Shown: positions 45,601-57,680 of the stretch, in pieces
How the letters are laid out: each line of letters begins with the position of its first letter
Position numbering within the stretch: the first letter of the stretch is position 1
Assembly (NCBI GenBank): GCA_026874595.1
Contig: CM049317.1
Span: 42,618,401 to 42,682,400, forward strand
Direction of reading: 5' to 3'
DNA: 64,000 bases
Origin: Sipunculus nudus
Taxonomy: Eukaryota; Annelida; Sipuncula; Golfingiida; Sipunculidae
The notes under the pieces: generated by a model
What the model saw: only the letters and a program-made list of their open reading frames with translations
Told to the model about the DNA's origin: nothing
The model's database searches: none
Translations under genes and position numbers: made by a program

Positions 45601-48534
45601 ATAAAAACAGTATAGGAATAATGTCTCTAATGTTAGAGGTTAAGGAAATAAAAATAAGAGACGTCAACTGTTTCATTGGTTTCATCAGAAAAGGCATAAG
45701 ATAATTTTATTACAAGAAACTCATAGTAAACCAGAATGTGAACAGACGTCGAACGCTGAGTGGGGTCACACAGTGATTTATAATCATGGGGCAACCAATG
45801 CCAGAGGGGTGTGTTTTATGATAAAAAATTCCTTTTGGTATGAAATTTTACAAATGAAAAAGATTGTGAAGGCAGATATATTATAATTGATATTAAAATG
45901 GAGGATATAACAGTTACTCTTGCAAATATATATGGACCTAATGATGATAAGCCAAACTTTTTTAGAGATTTTTTTTTTCAGTTTTGGACTCATTTAACAA
46001 TGAGCATATAGTATTAGGAGGTGATTGGAATGTTTTTCTTGATGGCAATCTAGATAAATTAGGAGGTAATTTACAAACACATGCTTTGGCAAGAAGGATT
46101 ATACAACTATATGCGTCAGAAATGGGGTTGTGTGACGTTTGGAGAATGAAACACCCAGATGAAAAAAAATCTATACTTGGTCTCGATCACAACCTCATAT
46201 AATAGCTAGCCGTATTGACATCAATTTTAGCGTTAACTTGTTCTACAGAGATAAATTTAGCCATTAGAACAGACCATTGTAGTATTGATTTGGAAATTGA
46301 AAACAGCATGCATGTAAAAGGTCCAGGATATTGGAAGTTTAACTGTAAATTGTTAGAGGACTCCAATTATCAATCACTTATTACAAAAACAATTGTATCT
46401 GTTATAGAAAATAATGAAAATACTAAACCTATGTTACTGTGGGATATATTAAAAATGGAAATTCGTGATAAAACCATTACATATAGTAAAGATAAGCAAA
46501 ATTTATTAAGAACTAAAATGAAAGAACAAGAAAAAAAGAATTAAGGTAACTTGTTCAAGCCATCCCTGTGAACAAGAATACTTATTATAAAATTATCACA
46601 AAAACCATTGCTAACCGTCTAAAATTAGCTTTACATTCAATTATCAATGAAGATCAAACAGGCTTTTTAAAAAATAGATATATCGGAGAAAATATTGTTC
46701 AAATACTGTCAATAATGGATTATTGTAAATATAAAAGAGAAGAAGCATACCTTTTAGTAATTGACTATGAAAAAGCTTTTGACAGCTTAGAATGGGAATT
46801 TATCATTTAAGCTTTAGAATATTTCAATTTTGGTGATCAGATAATTAAATGGATTAAAACCATTTATAAAAATATTTCTAGTTCTATCATTAATAATGGT
46901 TGGTTATCATCATTCTTTAACATCTACAGAGGAGTGAGGCAAGGTTGTCCTTTGTCACCATATTTATTTATAATCAATGCGGAAATATTAGCAAATTACA
47001 TTAGAAATCAAAAGAAGGTTAATGGTATTGAGATAGGTGATCATAATTTTATTATATCGCAATATGCTGATGATACTAGTTTTACATTAAAAAATATAGA
47101 AAGTGTAAAATTTATATTACAAATATTGAAGAATTTTGAGCAAATATCAGGTTTAAAGGTGAATATTGAAAAAATCCAAATTATGCCAATTAATCACCAT
47201 TTTAACAATTTAGATAAACTCGGAAATATCGTATTCAAATTACAGAAGGACCTTTAACAGTGTTAGGTGTAAAGATATCACAAAATATACATGATATTAT
47301 AGAAATTAATTATAATACAAGGATAGAGGAAGTGAGAGAATCTTTGAAATTGTGGTCAAAACGATTACTTACCCCATATGGGAAAACAACTTTTTTGAAG
47401 TCACAGGTTCTATCGAAATTAATATATCTTTTATGTGTTCTCCCAACCCCTAATTCTCGAATTAAAAATACAGTAACAAAATTGATGCGGGATTTTGTGT
47501 GGTCAAAGGGAAGAAAGAGAGTCAAATGGATGACGCTTATCGGATCAAAAGAAAATGGGGGACTTGATGTAACAGATATAGATACACAAGAACAAGCTTT
47601 AAAAGTCTCCTGGATTAAAAGATTAATAGTTGGTACAAAATTACATGTGCTTTTCACTAATGCACTAAAAGCAGATTCCATGCTTGATTGCAACCTTAAG
47701 ACAAAAGATGTGATCAATGTTTTTAAATTTAAATCCAATTTTTGGATTGATGTTGTAAAAGCATTGTCTAACTTTAATTATGATGAGATCAACAAATAGA
47801 ATGTATTACACCAAAATATATGGTTTAACTCTCACATAAAAATTGACGGAAATTTTTTTGTACATAAAGATATCAAAATATTAAAATGCAATTATATCAG
47901 AGATATAATAAGAAAAGATATAACAGGGTTCAGACTTTTAACGCATGAAGAATTGGAAATAAATTTCATGGGAAATGTAATTTTTTGCATTATGTTAGCT
48001 TATTAGATGCCATTCCGAAAGACTGGAAAGGCTACTTAAAACAATTAGAAACTCGAGATTCCCCGAACTTGCTATAGAAAAAGAGTTGATTTTTAGTGGT
48101 TTATAAATATTTAGAAAAATTCAAACTCGACAAAATTAAGATATTTTCAATTTTGTTTAATGCATAGATGCTTGACTCTGAATCCATTGTTGTATAGAAT
48201 TGGTATTAAAGAAGATAAACATTGTACATTTTGTAAAGATGAGGAGGAACCACTTGAACACATCATATGGAAATGTATTTTTGTAAAGAAGTTATGGTCA
48301 GATATATCTGACTCACTTAAAAAGGAAAGAATATTAAAATTTGAGGCACTTGAATATAAAAATGTTATTTTAGGCACTTATGAAGATATAACGCTGAATG
48401 CCTTTGTACTTATCGCAAAGAGATATATATACATCACTAGATGTGAGGAGAAAAAACCTTCCTTTAGAAATTTTAAATATTTTCTTAAAGATATAATTTA
48501 TATTGAAGAAAAAGCAGCAAAAAGTAATGGTTAA
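45598..48534 (+). pseudogene. LINE ORF2: endonuclease, reverse transcriptase, zinc motif; broken
   Basis: Endonuclease motifs are present but spread over frames: LQETH near 45712, ANIYGPN near 45925, LGGDWN at about 46014 and RTDHCSI near 46255. The RT (46568-47257) has TKTIANRLK, DQTGF, VIDYEKAFDSLEWEFI, an in-frame TAA at 46808-46810, then RQGCPLSPYLF and the catalytic QYADDTSF. The thumb and following region is 47260-47799. The C-terminal zinc motif CTFCKDEEEPLEHIIWKC is within 48160-48534. The linker between endonuclease and RT is about half the usual length, so an internal deletion near 46545 is likely. The enzyme would nick DNA and copy element RNA at the nick. Confidence 0.8.
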
Positions 48535-49102
48535 TTACATATTCATGGAAGAAAATGGAAAAATTGTCAAAATATAATTAGTTGAGAATTCCCTAGTTAT
48601 ATATCTGTTATATATAAAACAATAAATAGGACACCTCTTTTGTAAGAACCAAAAGTAAAATTAAGTAAAAATTATATAAAGGCACTATATATGTATATAT
48701 TATGTGATTGTGTATATTTATGTAGTGTGTGTTTTCTTTTGTATGTAATTGTGTATTCTATGTATTTTGCATGTTTTCATTTGTATTTGTTAATTTAAAA
48801 AAAAAAGAAATATTGTAACAAGTATATAAAAATTACCAGATTTCTAAGGAAAGGCTGGATGGCTTGTTATTAAATTTTGTGCGCTTATGGGTCTTGATGA
48901 ACTTAAACTAATATTCAAGAATGATGATGCCACCATCTTAATTAGTTTCCTGTGCAAGGACATATTGTCAAAATGTCAGTCGACTGAGCGTCATGACCCA
49001 TTGGTCACTTGTTTTGTAACGCTTAACATAAGGACCATGTCTGATGAATCATAATCTGTTTTAAAGTCAGCTCCAAACAGAATTACTTTTTCTTATAATG
49101 TA

Positions 49103-49296
49103 CAGAAGCTGATCCGGGGGGGAGGTCCAGCAGGCCGGACACCCCCTCCCCCCCCCCCCCTCTTTTTTGTCTTTTTTAGAGGGATTGAGACAAATTTTAC
49201 CGCCTGGATCCCCCCTCCCCTTTTCGGGATATGGCGACCTTTTTTAGGTATTTTATGAGTCCTCCTTGGTTGGACCCCCCCCCGGATCCGCCCCTG
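49103..49296. mobile_element. Small MITE with 5-bp target duplication ATGTA (194 bp)
   Basis: The left end reads CAGAAGCTGATCCGGGGG; the right end reads CCCCGGATCCGCCCCTG, so the ends pair with few mismatches. ATGTA stands outside both (49098-49102 and 49297-49301). The interior is dominated by poly-C/poly-G runs. Its ends and duplication length match the element at 29200-30555. Confidence 0.65.
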
Positions 49297-49301
49297 ATGT
49301 A

Positions 49302-51269
49302 TCATAATATTCCAACAAATCGCTAATTAAGCGAATTGGAACCAATAATATGAGACATTATTTTGTTGTGAACCATTGTTTCTACTGACTCTACTATTCA
49401 TGTTTTATAACTGTCTTTTCAAAATTTCTCTTTTCAAGATTTAATAAATATTTATATAGCTGCGCTCACCCTGCTCATTCCACTAAGCTCTTAATTGAAT
49501 TGATCTAACAGTAATGTCATTCGTTACCAGGTCATAACAATATACAAGTTCTGCTTTAAATCTTTGTACCTTTCAGTTATATCAATATTTTCATATTCAA
49601 CAACATTACTCTCTAGCTGCTTCACCGTTTTCTCAAAGTCCATCCTCTTTGTCCGATTAGCTCCGTGTTTTTTCTTTTGAGTATGCAATCGCGATTTTTC
49701 TTGTATGATATTTAAAATAATCCCACTTCATATTTGTCTATAAAGCTTTATGTTTCACTGTGTATATAATCTCTTTTAATTCGTTGATGAATGTGTAGTC
49801 TTCAGCCAAGAATTATTAAATTTCCAGGATGATAGCTAATTTTTTGACATTTTACTTAACAGCTCAATGTTCTGTTCACACTCAAGGTGTAGTCTCACGA
49901 AAAGGAACAAAAGGTTGCAATGTAGATGATACAAGAAAATAGCCTGATCTACTTTGTTTAACTAGGTTTATTATCCTCCAAGAAAACCACTCAATATTTG
50001 GTTAAATAGTCACCATATATCACATAGAACATGGTTTGAATATTTTTATTCATTGGTCAATTGTTTTATATTTATTCACTGAATTACTTCCCTGAGCATC
50101 CAAACAGGAGAGACTGAAAGTGGTCTCCTCACCATATAATGTCAGTATGACAGATTATGTCAATCTCATTTTTAATGATTTTAGTGTAAAATCCCAGTCC
50201 CGCACGAATTGAATACCGAAATTGTGATAGTGCATGTTTTCACTTCGTTTAGAGTGTAAGCTGATGGAAAAAGTTAGGTAAATTTTATCAACCCCCGACC
50301 TCTCTAAATCCAAGATTGCCGCCATCCCCAATAAATAATAAAATGTAGATATTGCTTAGATGTTTTAACTACCGCACCGAACTGAATAATATTGGATAGA
50401 TTTATAAAATTTTGAATGTGTTCTATCAATTGCAACTACTCTAGGAATTGTCTGAAGGTCGAAGAGGGTATTCAAGGTCAAGGTCAAACTTATTTACCCA
50501 CCTTCTAAAGCCTAAAATTATACATCTTGGGTAGTACACTGTCATATATTATGTAATATGGTTTTCAGATGGACATTATATAATAAACTTCATTTCATGA
50601 TGGTCACAGATGTAATCAAGGTTAAGGTCTACAGTATTCATCATTTTTTTTTGCAGAATGATATGTCATATGAAATAAATTACACTAGCTATTGTTATAT
50701 GTTTTCCAAATGAACCTTAAAACATACAATTGATTTTTTTGTTAAGATGTTTAATGGATGATGATTAAACAGAAACACTTGATTTTTTTTGTTATGATGT
50801 TAAATGTATGATGATTTAAGAGAAACATATTTGAAGAAAACGTGATAATACATCAATTGAAAATTTTTTACATATACTTAAGTCTGACGATAAAATAGAG
50901 ATTTGTAAATTAGCAGAATACACTTACCATGCCTTTAAGAAGAGGGAAGCAACTATTTAGGTATAAAGTCAATAGTTAAATAAATACTCATATATAATAA
51001 TATTCCTATTTCATATATTCTAGACCCAAATTATCTCTGTTAAAAAGTCTGCACTTTAAATACAAGAATTCTCCTAAATATATGAATACTGTATTATATA
51101 GTTTTTTAACTGTAAGGTTCACTGAACTGTTATAAATCTTGTTTTATGTCTCCTTAAAAGATACATGCAGAGGTAAGATATCTCTAGCTATTATTTTATT
51201 TGTTTTTATATTTTTCTGTTCATCTGTTTGTTTGTTCATTTATTCACATATTTTCTATTATATTCAATT
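49302..51269. other. Intergenic sequence, no supported gene
   Basis: AT-rich. A local duplication of about 60 bp (TTGATTTTTTTTGTTAAGATG-like) occurs near 50730-50820. Nothing else is recognised. Confidence 0.5.
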
Positions 51270-53110
51270 TTTAGCTCAGCTGACTATAAGGCATCAGAGC
51301 TATAGTCGTGGTCCTTTGTCCGTCGTCCGTCCGTCCGTACGTTAACAGAGCACGTTTTAAAACCGTTTGACCTACGAATCCAAAATTTTGCATACAGTTA
51401 GAAGTCCCAAATATCTCATACCACACCGAAAATTGGGTCAGTAGGACTTCGTTCCTTCGAGATATTAAGGAAAAACCTCTGTTTTCCATAAAAAAAAGCC
51501 ATTGTTACACTTCAAGGCTGCCTAATATCAGAACCACTGATCTGTTTTTGGTCATATTTAGTATGCATTTTCTTCCATACATTTTCTATGAACATACCAA
51601 AAATTTTATCCATATTGCCTATTGTTTTGAAGTTATTTGCCCAAACATAATACAATATGAAAAAATCAGGAAATATATTTACTCACTCATGAAAATTGCT
51701 GAAGCTGGAGACTTTTTTCAGGGATATAACTTTTTTTAATTAAGATTCAATTGTTTACCCAAAATTAGATGTGAACTTTGCAAATCTTTTACGTTATTAG
51801 CATAAATAAAAAATCAATACTTTAAATTTTGTCCAAATTTGGCAATGGCATGTTTTTTCCCTGTAAGCACTGTTAATTTAATTTTCACAGCATATATACA
51901 TAAGGATTTTACCTTTTAAAATCTGAAATTTCAAAGGAATTGATTGAAAAGAGTAGCTTTTGTTCAAGTTTTCATACACAATGTCAAGTGTTGTTTACAT
52001 CAAGCTTACCTAGTAGTACAGCCTTCACTTGTATTATGTAGCCGACTCCAGGCAGCTTGCCTTGGCTCACTTGGCCACTACTAGCAAGCTTCTCCACTGC
52101 CCTGTACTCCCCCCCCCCCACCCCCCACCCCCCGCCAGATGGTGCATAAACTAGATGAATGTTATAATTTTCTGTATTTGATACATTCTTATTCTAGGCT
52201 ATGCTACATTTTAGATTTTGTATTGTACCACCAGGGTCACAATGATTAAAGTGCTTATTTAATTTTGTCCACAAAGTGGTGTATTGCTATGAAGGTGTGG
52301 ATGTTCATCAGTCAGATAAGGAATTCCTTACTTCAGAGAGTAAAAACTTCACCAGGTGTTAAATTGCCTATTCATTCCAGTATTGAATTATAGCTGAGAT
52401 AGTCATTAGCACAATGATATGGTCTGTCCCTCATTCAACCAACAGTGTGTTGGTCACTGAATATTTTATTTCGGTGAATACAATTAAGCATGTACTGAAA
52501 ACTCCAATGTACAAAACTTTTTAATTGTGATTCAATGAAAAATCTTGAAGATGCCATGTTAAAGCATTATTTTCTTTTAAATTCAGTTTAAACATATATG
52601 ATTTAAAAATAATAAAATACATGTGTATGCATAATATGACCCGATATGAGCTACACTCTGGATGAATAATAATTGCAACTTAGAACTCTGATATTTTAAC
52701 TTACATTTTCAGATTTTTTTCTTATTTGTAAATTAAAAAAAAATTATCTGATAAAAACTATTAATGAAAAAAGTGGATATGCTAAAAAATAGGCTTTAAT
52801 ATAAACTTAAATGCATTATTCCCTTGAAATTGAAATAAAGGTATCAGTCCATTCTGTCCACTTGCCTGTCCATCTGTAAATTTTTTATATGCATCACAGT
52901 ATTTCAAAACTTTTACTGTTTTTCTTCATGACAGTCTCGTCAGAGTATTAGTTTGCAATCATATATTTAGAACTTAACTATAACTAGGTAGTAGGGCCCC
53001 TTCCTCTTAGCTTCTCATATGCTTATATATATGAAAAACATTACAATAAAATATTTTGCCTTTGCAAAGATTTCAAACTTCAGCTGAGCGCCGTGACCCA
53101 TGGGTCCCTA
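51270..53110 (+). mobile_element. AGCTCAGCTGA-type dispersed element, second copy (1.84 kb)
   Basis: Starts TTTAGCTCAGCTGACTATAA and ends with TTCAGCTGAGCGCCGTGACC then CATGGGTCCCTA; the two ends carry inverted CTCAGCTGA/TCAGCTGAG and a terminal GACCCATGGGTC palindrome. It contains a GTCCGTCGTCCGTCCGTCC stretch typical of the family and a poly-C run near 52110-52132. No protein is encoded. Confidence 0.55.
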
Positions 53111-53639
53111 GTTTATTTGTACTGGTAATTGTTAAATATTTTGAGGCAGATAACATGTATAGACCTTACATGTTTGCACAGTATATTCAAAGAAGATATA
53201 TGCATATGTCATTGTCAGCATTTATTTTGATAATTGTCAATTTGTTTGCATTCACTGTCTATTCAATTTTTTTTTACATTAAATGTTTAATTTTGTATTA
53301 AGTTAATACAGTATTAGAGAAAACTCAGCCAGAGGCAGTTAATTTTACTTTATTTAGTTCTCTGTGTTTATATTAAGTTTGTTCATTTAACTGACCGTCA
53401 TTTTCATTCAGTTGTTAAATAAGAACTCGAATTTTGTTGAATCATGAACTGTAGGCCCTGTGGCCATTTTACCTGAATAAAGTTCTGTTCTGTTTCTGTT
53501 CTGTTCCAAATGAACATTAAAACATACAATTGATATACGTGTTACATATTTCACACATTGCTGATTCTCTGATATGAAGTATTAATCTCCAACAGTATCA
53601 CTGTGGAACAACCCTTTTTGAGATCAATTTGTGTGGTTA
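53111..53639. other. Intergenic sequence, nothing recognised
   Basis: No supported gene. Confidence 0.5.
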
Positions 53640-54165
53640 GTATAAAAGACTAAACGGAAGCCTTGTTGATCTCGATACTGGAGCAATGTATGGCATGTTT
53701 ACTATTCGAGACGCCTGCTACATTTCGAAAGAAGAAAGGTTTGTCTGAATATCCTTCAAGTTTACTGAATATGGGTAGATATAGGTCCGATGCCATTGTA
53801 ATTGTCCCCCAAAAAATACGCTGCCCTGACAAAATCTCACCAGCAAACTTGCGAAGAAGGGCGGTCAACAATGCAGACGACACATCTGCACGCTCACAAA
53901 GTCAAACTAGTGGGTCCCTAATTGATAAATGTCCACATATTAATGACATCTGGCGAATGTAAATATCTTTCAAAACCTCGTATGTTAACGTCGGGTATTC
54001 GGGACCAAGCACCTCGAGACTTAAGTACCACTACCACAGATAATGATATCAAGGAATTACTGTCGGGTCTGCTTCAATCAGAAGATTCGCGTGCCAAGGA
54101 AAAGAAGTATCACAACAGCTGTTTATAAGATACGCTTGAAACGTACTCAAATTATAGCGAGACGG
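53640..54165 (+). pseudogene. Coding remnant of an unrecognised family (copy A)
   Basis: Two overlapping frames (53663-53962 and 53922-54128) read as one degraded protein. They contain LFETPATFRKKKGLSEYPSS, NLRRRAVNNADD and, at the end, DNDIKELLSGLLQSEDSRAK and EKKYHNSC, followed by a stop and TLETYSN-like sequence. The spacing of a basic His-Cys segment after an acidic helix recalls Zn-ligand regions of invertebrate transposon-associated proteins, but I cannot name the family. A related minus-strand fragment lies at about 56045-56350. Confidence 0.4.
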
Positions 54166-56044
54166 GCGGTGCATTTTATAATAATGACCATGGTCAAATG
54201 ACCATATATATGTATGTAGGTCAAATCAACATGGATTTATCTTAAACATAATTTAAAATTAAAGTGTATTATGTGTCTATCCTTAAGGGCAGCAATACCT
54301 GGGAGACAGTAAGAGAAAACATCTAAAATACTTGACCAGATTAATGAAATTTATTCAGCCACTTGAAAGTTAGAGTTTCTGCAACAGTCTCATTATATAA
54401 ATCACTATCTGATAAACCCGGTATACCGGGCGTTTTACCGGGGTTTGGGAGATATATTTACTGAGATATTGAATGTTGGCTATTTTTTTATTATAAAAGT
54501 TAAAAGAAAATATAGATTTTTAGTGGGATACTCTCGGAATACGATATGTACAAATATTTTTTACTGTTATTTTGTGGCGCTGTGCTGGTGACAAAAATCA
54601 TACCCGATATATTTACCTTGTCAGTGATGGTTTACATTGCGAACCGGAATGAGACGCGGAGGCATACAGTGTTTTGTTTATATTTGACTGGTTTCTATCG
54701 TTGGAAGTATAAAGTATAGGTTGATGTGAGGAACACATAAAAGATTAATTAAATGTACGTTGAAAGGAAACTGTTCCTGAAGAAGGAAACAGAAATATGC
54801 ATAAATCGTAAGTAGAAGAAGCGGACCCAACGGGACTCCATGCAGTGGGTCCGTATCCCATTCTCCGCCAATTCATCCTTTTTTTCATCGTATCAGAAAA
54901 ATTTTGAGGCCTAAAACCCCGCCACCATCCAACCCAACCCCACCCCAGCCCTGTTCCTGAAACTGGGACCTTAAATTAGGTTTTGTCATTAATCCTCCTG
55001 GGTTGAACTCTTTCTCTTTTACTGACCACGCACGTGGGTCAAATCCCTCATTGAAAGCAAGCGTTATTCATATGAACAATAGTCCTTAGTGTTCGAGGTT
55101 AAGTGACCACGATGCGCGCATTTCGGTGATTGCCGAAGGCGGTTCGGCTGTGCTCGGTAAAAAAACGGAAAAATCACTCTAAATTATATGTATATTAAAA
55201 ATTATTTATTTTCATATCGCCTATGTCACTGTGGGGATAATAACCTTTAAAATGATGTATGGCACAATATTGTACACAACGCGGTTTTAGAGAACATTGC
55301 GCACAAACGTGAACCGAATTCCTTTTATAAGTATTAGATTAGACGAAAGCATTAACCTTGCAACTATGAAGACCACGAATGCTGTATCAGAGTTTTAGTT
55401 TTAAAAAAGACCGGACTTCAGGAATTCGAGAAACAAATGAAGATCTCTGGTGGTGGTTCCCTCCTTGATTTGGACACTATATACTGATCATACTCTTTGT
55501 TTCACACCTCTTACACGGAACTTATAGTGGTAATATCGGGGGGTACAAGGATATTGAAGCTCACAAGTATGTTTAAATTGATTGCAAATTCATGAATAGG
55601 AACCCAGGTTAGCCAATCGCGTGATAAAAGCTTCTAAAATTTTCTCCCCCATGTTTCTGTGTGCACATGATATAAACATCTGGATATAACCAAGCGATTT
55701 GGGTATGCAGTGGTAATTCGTATGAAAGACAAGGTATGGGTATTCCGAACTCATCAAGAAAGGCGTCACAGGCTTCTTTGCGGTTGAAAATATTGGTCTC
55801 TTAAAGAGGAATCCGTAGGGCTGTTATCCCTAAACATGGCTCTGTTTAGGTGGGTGTTTTTTCAGGACGATAAAAGAGCAGAACCAATCAATATACCCCT
55901 TGCCGTCTTAGATAAACCACCATCCGTCCATCTGCATATGAATAACATGCACAAAGACATGCTAGTCATACAGGGAACTAAATAATTACAAGTTACTTCG
56001 TAAGCAACTACCTTGGTATATGAAACAACTTTCCTTAAATTACT
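54166..56044. other. Intergenic sequence, no supported gene
   Basis: No frame or repeat I can support. It separates two opposed fragments of the same coding family. Confidence 0.5.
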
Positions 56045-56350
56045 CTATGCACTGCCCACCTTGGTGTCCTTGGAGCACTTTTTAAGCGTATCTTGGAAAC
56101 AGTTGCTGTGATGTTTCTTCCCTTGGCCAGTGCGTCTCTTGCATGGTTGATTCCCTGATTTTATCATCCATGGTTGGCCTTCATGTCAAGAGGTGCACGG
56201 TCGTTTTTATCACACAAGTGTACTGTTGAGTTCCTCATGATATTTGTATTCTTATGATGCCGGAGAAATTGTGCATACTATCCTTAGGAACCATACTCAT
56301 ATGACTGTTTACATGTGCAGATGTGCCTTCTCTTCTGTTGAGCAGGTTTC
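56045..56350 (-). pseudogene. Coding remnant of the same family (copy B)
   Basis: On the minus strand, near 56070-56140, the sequence encodes KKHHSNCFQDTLKKCSKD, parallel to the end of copy A (EKKYHNSC ... DTLETYSN). DNA similarity is clear across GCCAAGG, AAGAAG/AAGAAA, CATCACA and AAGATACGCTT. Weaker similarity upstream includes GGCACATCTGCAC versus GACACATCTGCAC. Broken and very short. Confidence 0.35.
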
Positions 56351-56737
56351 GCGGATGTTTTTTTTCTCTCAGAGCATTAATTGTTTCTGTTTAGCTTTTA
56401 GTAGGACCTCATTATAACTTTTAAAATTAGAATGATATCTGACCTGTCTCTATCAGCTCTTATTCAGGTTAAATAGAAAGAAATATCCAGACAACGGTTT
56501 CTACCAATCCCCCTGTTCTTGGAATAGTTTAAATATGCCATGAATATTTCTGTATCAGGATTTCCAAGAAGGCTTTTGGAATCTTTTTATCTTCCATATA
56601 ACCACACAAACTGATTCTAAATGTTTGTTTCGCAGTAATACGGTAGGCTTATTAGAGAATCAGCAATTTAAATAAAAAATATCACAAACATTAAATTCAT
56701 AAGGTCAAACCATTCATACAGTATAATTATGTGTTAC

Positions 56738-56945
56738 TATGGGGCCTGGACAGTCGAGGGGTAAAACGCTCTGCTCTCTCTTCTGGCGACCCTGGTTCGA
56801 TCCCCGGCGTGGCTATGAGAGTAGGTTGTAGTTGCCCGTCCAAGGCCCGTGGTTTTCTCCGGGTTCTCCGGTTTCCTCCACCTCATGACACTACCGAACG
56901 CCACCACCTGAACCATGGAGAGTTCCTCGATTAGTTATAATAACT
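56738..56945 (+). mobile_element. tRNA-derived SINE
   Basis: The head resembles a tRNA gene: an A-box-like GGACAGTCGAGG at about 56747-56758 and a B box GGTTCGATCC at 56794-56803, the internal RNA polymerase III promoter. It is followed by GTTTTCTCCGGGTTCTCCGG at about 56852-56871, a conserved SINE central domain found in several animal groups, and an AT-rich tail. It moves only with LINE machinery. The 67-codon frame over it is not a gene. Confidence 0.75.
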
Positions 56946-57549
56946 ATTTGTATAATCCATGTAAAATAAATATGTTTATTATATGTGATACTATCTGGAA
57001 TTAACGTTCGTTCAGGGATCGATATCATTATTGCCTATTAAACTTGGGACCAATCGGTCTCGACGCTCAGCTGTGTGTCTATATAACGATATTTTTCAAG
57101 AAATTCTTCAGAATGATGGTACTGTGGCCTTAACCAATGACCTTGTGACCAAAAATCTTGGAACTTATTATCCTTGAACTTGCAGCATTTAGTTTATTGT
57201 AACAATCTTTGAAAAAATGGTGGGTCCAGGGACCTTGACCTCTGACCAGGTAACCTCAAAATCTACATATTTCTTCCACTGTTGGCAAGTAAGCCATGTA
57301 TAAAAGACTGTTTGTTTTACAGTGCATGCACAATCTTTTTAAAGTTGTGGCTCCTGTGACCTTCACCTTTGACCTCTGGACCCTGAAAATCATAATTATA
57401 TCTTGCTTAAGTGGTTGGTCATAAGTAGATCACATTTGAAGCCAATCTGTCAATCAAAACCAGAATAATCATCCATAATCTAATTTTTGAATGGGTGGGG
57501 TCCGAAATTTGTTACATGTCGTTTTTCATTAATTCATATCCTATTTCAG
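56946..57549. other. Intergenic sequence with GACCTTGACC-type motifs
   Basis: Contains GGGACCTTGACCTCTGACC and GTGACCTTCACCTTTGACC, resembling the dispersed repeat at 33-36 kb in reverse orientation. No gene. Confidence 0.4.
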
Positions 57550-57680
57550 CTAAATAAGGCATTTTCGCAATTTGGGCATCAATGTCCTACGAAAATACAT
57601 CCCCGTCTACACTAAGAAGGAATCTCCAGCAGAAACAGCAGATCTTAGAGTGTCATCTAAAGGTTGAGGGTCGAAGACCC
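57550..57680 (+). CDS. Candidate 5' coding exon of an unrecognised gene
   Basis: A pyrimidine-rich acceptor (CCTATTTCAG, ending at 57549) and a strong donor (GTAAGT at 57681) bracket 131 bp. An ATG at 57582 opens a frame that reaches the donor with a complete codon (phase 0), encoding MSYENTSPSTLRRNLQQKQQ and about 13 further residues; an in-frame stop lies upstream at 57555-57557, as expected for a first coding exon. The Gln/Leu-rich stretch could form a helix. The family is not recognised and no following exon was identified, so this may be chance. Confidence 0.3.

Larger units (their letters stand above)
43861..48806 (+). mobile_element. L1/Tx1-type LINE, full length, decayed (4.95 kb)
   Basis: A perfect 13-bp target duplication GAAATATTGTAAC flanks it (43848-43860 and 48807-48819), and the 3' end is a short poly-A (about 48797-48806). 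It contains a 5' UTR, ORF1, a spacer and ORF2 with endonuclease, reverse transcriptase and a C-terminal zinc motif. The duplication and poly-A show insertion by target-primed reverse transcription. Frameshifts and stops make it inactive, although the intact target duplication shows the insertion ends have not been eroded. Confidence 0.85.
42781..49010 (+). mobile_element. AGCTCAGCTGA-type dispersed element, split by a LINE
   Basis: Starts TTTAGCTCAGCTGACTGAAA and ends with CGACTGAGCGTCATGACCCA then TTGGTCACTTG; the 51270-53110 copy has the same kind of ends. The interior (42840-43847) consists of diverged internal repeats (CCTAGAATCTTCTTA, then TGGTGGCGCTACCTGTATTTTT-like). The segment after the LINE (48820-49010) matches 43538-43660 and then reaches the end. 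It is non-coding. I associate this type with bivalve genomes; its transposon class is not established here. Confidence 0.55.

Noticed and set aside
51270-53110. Helitron call for the AGCTCAGCTGA elements
   Set aside because: One copy ends near CTAG after a short palindrome, but the other ends CTTG and the 5' start does not fit; class left open.
56794-56803. A genuine tRNA gene suggested by the B box
   Set aside because: No complete cloverleaf is evident, and the sequence continues into a SINE-type central domain and AT-rich tail.
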